A stretch of DNA of 64,000 bases, taken from Ruegeria conchae (lineage in GTDB: Bacteria > Pseudomonadota > Alphaproteobacteria > Rhodobacterales > Rhodobacteraceae). This document shows, in pieces, positions 61,758 to 64,000 of this stretch (position 1 is its first letter; the number at the start of each line of letters is the position of its first letter). A program made the translations under genes and the position numbers. The stretch lies in assembly GCF_000192475.1 (NCBI RefSeq), contig NZ_AEYW01000006.1, positions 186,001 through 250,000 of the forward strand, given 5' to 3'. A model generated the notes under the pieces. The model worked only from the letters and a program-made list of their open reading frames with translations. It made no database searches and was not told the origin of the DNA.

Positions 61758-63636
61758 GCCGACTTCTTGGCGTGTTCCTCAGCCAGTTCCAGCAGCGCGG
61801 TTTCCAGATCTTTTTCAAGTTGCCGCGCACGCTCGATATATTTTTGTTTTCTGCCGTGGGCATGCCGGGTATCCACAGCTCGGCCAACTCGCGCACCGAT
61901 CCTCGGTCGTGGTGATAGAACGTTTGCTCTGCTTGCGCGGCCTCATATTCACTAAGGCCGATATTCTCGAGAACATAGCGACCGGCACGTAGTGACCCAT
62001 CGAACATTTCGCGCACGATGTCATTGGCCCCGGCCTGATAGAGTTCATAAACATGAGTGCGATCTCGCGCCCGAGCGATGATGTGCAGGTCAGGTCGCTG
62101 GCGGCGCGCATATCCGACCAGACGAGTGACCTGTTTGTAATCATCCATGGCCGCGACCAAAACCGAGGCTTTTTCAATCCCGGCGGCGCGCAGCAGTTCG
62201 GGACGCGTCGGATCGCCCAAGAATCCTTTGACGCCAAACCGGCGCATAAGCTGGATGGTTTCAATGTCGTGATCCAGAACCACGGTCTTGAATCCGCTTG
62301 CCTGCACCAGGCGATTCACGATCTGACCAAAGCGACCGATCCCTGCAATTATGACAGGCCCTCTCTCATCAATCTCATCTGGTTCGACCTTTGGCTTGCT
62401 CTCGCCGATATAGCGAGAAAGCAGATCGTAGAGGATAAACAGGAGAGGTGCGATCAGCATGGTCAGGGCGATGATCATAAGCAGTTTTTGCGACAAGCCC
62501 GGAGGGATCACGTTTTGCTGTGTCGAGAATGCCAGCAATACAAACCCAAACTCGCCAGCCTGGGCCAATCCCAAAGTAAACAGCCAGTGATCACGTCCAC
62601 GTAGTTTGAAAGCACGCCCAACGATGAACAGGATGATACCTTTGGCCAAGATCACAAGTAGCGCCAACCCGATCAGATCAAATGGATCGGCGAAGAAGTA
62701 CCCAATATCGATCCCAGCGCCGACTGTGATGAAAAACAGGCCCAACAGCAGCCCTTTGAACGGCTCAAGGTCGCTTTCCATTTCATGTCGGAATTCCGAG
62801 CTAGCCAGAACGACGCCCGCCAAAAATGCACCAAGGGCGGGGGAGAGGCCCACCAGCGTCATCAGAAACGAGATACCAACCACGATCATCAGTGCAAGCG
62901 CGGTATACATCTCACGCAATCGCGTGGCGTGGATAAACCGGAACAAGGGGCGGGTCAGATAGACGCCCGCCAGTACGACAAAGACGACCACTCCGATCGT
63001 GACGAGAGTAACGGCCCAGCCCGGCAGTCCTTCGACCAGCGACAATGTGGCGTGGTGATCGGCTCCGTGGGCGGAATCCACACCTCGATTGATCGAGCCA
63101 TCGTCTTCTATGTGGACGCTGGCAGGCAGTGCAAGAAGGGGCAGAAAGGCCAGAATAGGTATGACGGCGATATCTTGCGTCAACAGAACCGAAAATGTGG
63201 CTCGCCCGCCATTGGTCTGCATCAACCCCTTTTCGGACAAGGTTTGCAGAACGATAGCGGTGGAAGATAGTGACAACGTAAGGCCGACAGCCAGCGCCAC
63301 CGACCATTGATGGCCCGCGTAGAACGCCACAGCTGCGATCGCGGCAGTTGACAGGCCAACCTGCAGCCCGCCCAGCCCCAACAACTTGTCGCGCATGTCC
63401 CAAAGGGCGCGGGGCTCAAGTTCCAGCCCGATCAGGAACAGCATCATGACAACGCCAAACTCGGCGACGTGTTGAAGGCTCTCTGTTTCTGCGCCTACAA
63501 GGCCCAGAATCGGTCCGATTGCAATTCCGGCGGCCAGATATCCCAGCACCGAACCCAGGCCCAGACGCGCGGATAACGGAACGGCGATCACCGCTGCTGC
63601 CAAATAGATCGATGCCTGATAAAGGAACTCGTCCAT
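61744..63636 (-). CDS. KefB/KefC-type CPA2 cation:proton antiporter; last residues probably frameshifted
   Basis: A 630-residue membrane protein as read. About 12 helices of the Na+/H+ exchanger domain ([18 protein letters not shown], then [23 protein letters not shown]) are followed by a TrkA-N/RCK domain ([39 protein letters not shown] ending). After TAENK the frame gives [17 protein letters not shown], unlike the family. One base added to the A-tract at 61840-61850 would instead give [20 protein letters not shown] ending at 61754, a normal acidic coiled tail. Glutathione-gated K+ efflux is the usual role. AGAGGAC precedes the ATG. Confidence 0.9.
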   Translation of the reverse strand: MDEFLYQASIYLAAAVIAVPLSARLGLGSVLGYLAAGIAIGPILGLVGAETESLQHVAEFGVVMMLFLIGLELEPRALWDMRDKLLGLGGLQVGLSTAAIAAVAFYAGHQWSVALAVGLTLSLSSTAIVLQTLSEKGLMQTNGGRATFSVLLTQDIAVIPILAFLPLLALPASVHIEDDGSINRGVDSAHGADHHATLSLVEGLPGWAVTLVTIGVVVFVVLAGVYLTRPLFRFIHATRLREMYTALALMIVVGISFLMTLVGLSPALGAFLAGVVLASSEFRHEMESDLEPFKGLLLGLFFITVGAGIDIGYFFADPFDLIGLALLVILAKGIILFIVGRAFKLRGRDHWLFTLGLAQAGEFGFVLLAFSTQQNVIPPGLSQKLLMIIALTMLIAPLLFILYDLLSRYIGESKPKVEPDEIDERGPVIIAGIGRFGQIVNRLVQASGFKTVVLDHDIETIQLMRRFGVKGFLGDPTRPELLRAAGIEKASVLVAAMDDYKQVTRLVGYARRQRPDLHIIARARDRTHVYELYQAGANDIVREMFDGSLRAGRYVLENIGLSEYEAAQAEQTFYHHDRGSVRELAELWIPGMPTAENKNISSVRGNLKKIWKPRCWNWLRNTPRSRLNRL

Positions 63637-63656
63637 TATTGTCCTCTTATATCCGC

Positions 63657-64000
63657 TCAGGTCGGGAGCGGCGCGTCACGTTTCAATTGGTCCATCACGA
63701 TCTGGCTTTGCACACGTGCTACTGCAGGATGCGGCAGGATGACTTCGTGAAGCAAGCTGTTGAGTGCGGATAAGTCGTCACAATAGACATGAAGCAGGTA
63801 ATCTGCCTCACCCGTCATCGTCCAGGCACTCGTGATCTCGGGGCGCGTGTTGACCATGCGGGAGAAGCTGGCGGATTGTTCGGGGCCATGTGTGCCCAGA
63901 TGCACCTGAATGAACCCTTGAACCTGCAACCCCAGCATCAGCGGGTCCAGCCGGGCCGTATATCCGGTGATATAGCCCTCAGCCTCAAGGCGCTGTCGGC
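63657..64000 (-). CDS. Lrp/AsnC-family regulator, 3' part (start outside window)
   Basis: C-terminal part of an Lrp-type regulator; the N-terminal HTH lies beyond base 64000. Visible: RQRLEAEGYITGYTARLDPL (end of the HTH) and the RAM domain VQGFIQVHLGTHGPEQ, ITSAWTMTGEADYLLHVY and LLHEVILPHPAVARVQSQIVMD. It is encoded just upstream of the antiporter gene on the same strand, 20 bases away, so the two may form an operon. A partial-gene boundary, not a pseudogene. Confidence 0.88.
   Translation of the reverse strand, partial: RQRLEAEGYITGYTARLDPLMLGLQVQGFIQVHLGTHGPEQSASFSRMVNTRPEITSAWTMTGEADYLLHVYCDDLSALNSLLHEVILPHPAVARVQSQIVMDQLKRDAPLPT

Overview
The window reads as a chromosomal stretch of a marine alphaproteobacterium of the Roseobacter group (Rhodobacteraceae, Ruegeria/Phaeobacter-like). 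This is inferred from gene content: rluD next to rpoH; SCP2, Suv3-like helicase, hslR, fdxA and carD in a row; tandem Lrp regulators beside ilvC; alphaproteobacterial ctaD; and high-GC coding sequence. No database search was possible, so names rest on motifs, lengths and synteny. || Layout. 1-25.2 kb is core genome: the end of pyruvate phosphate dikinase, a cell-wall hydrolase, a Tat-exported multicopper oxidase, a folate/cell-wall group (dihydroneopterin aldolase fusion, folP, glmM), a DMT transporter, an ArsR/SRPBCC pair, ilvC with two Lrp regulators, a GntR/class V aminotransferase pair, a UbiH-type hydroxylase, a HAD phosphatase, a FadR-type regulator facing a GT2 glycosyltransferase with an MshEN-like N-terminus, carA, yqeY, a DUF2244 protein, two DsbA-fold proteins, ctaD, a HIT protein and lipB. 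|| 25.3-33.9 kb is an AT-richer genomic island in the 3' end of a tRNA-Leu(GAG) gene. It is bounded by a 16-bp direct repeat of the tRNA end (25394-25409 and 33883-33898) and carries a decayed tyrosine-integrase N-terminus at its right edge. Its cargo is a membrane histidine kinase, a cytochrome P450, a LuxI-family acyl-homoserine-lactone synthase homologue with no LuxR beside it, and two response regulators whose output domain looks like a GGDEF domain with the catalytic motif lost. This is the best candidate here for an undescribed system: a mobile quorum-sensing/two-component module with a P450. || 33.9-43.9 kb is a divergent amino-sugar locus. The minus operon has a MurQ-family etherase, an ABC sugar importer and a Gfo/Idh/MocA oxidoreductase. 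The plus operon has a BadF-type sugar kinase, a GntR/UTRA regulator, a SIS-domain isomerase/deaminase and nagA. The shared promoter region carries 11-bp-phased ATACC/GGTAT repeats, and a strong hairpin separates the binding-protein gene from the permeases. || 44-64 kb is core again: an HxRRGD glycosyltransferase with TPRs, a small membrane protein, rluD, rpoH with a candidate sigma-32 promoter, an oxidoreductase, a DksA-like zinc-finger protein, a DMT transporter, pepF, an alpha/beta hydrolase, an SCP2 protein, a TPR lipoprotein or periplasmic protein, a Suv3-like helicase, hslR, fdxA, carD, a voltage-gated-type K+ channel with a zinc ribbon, divergent cobS/cobT, a KefB/C-type antiporter whose last residues look frameshifted, and the end of an Lrp gene cut by the window edge.
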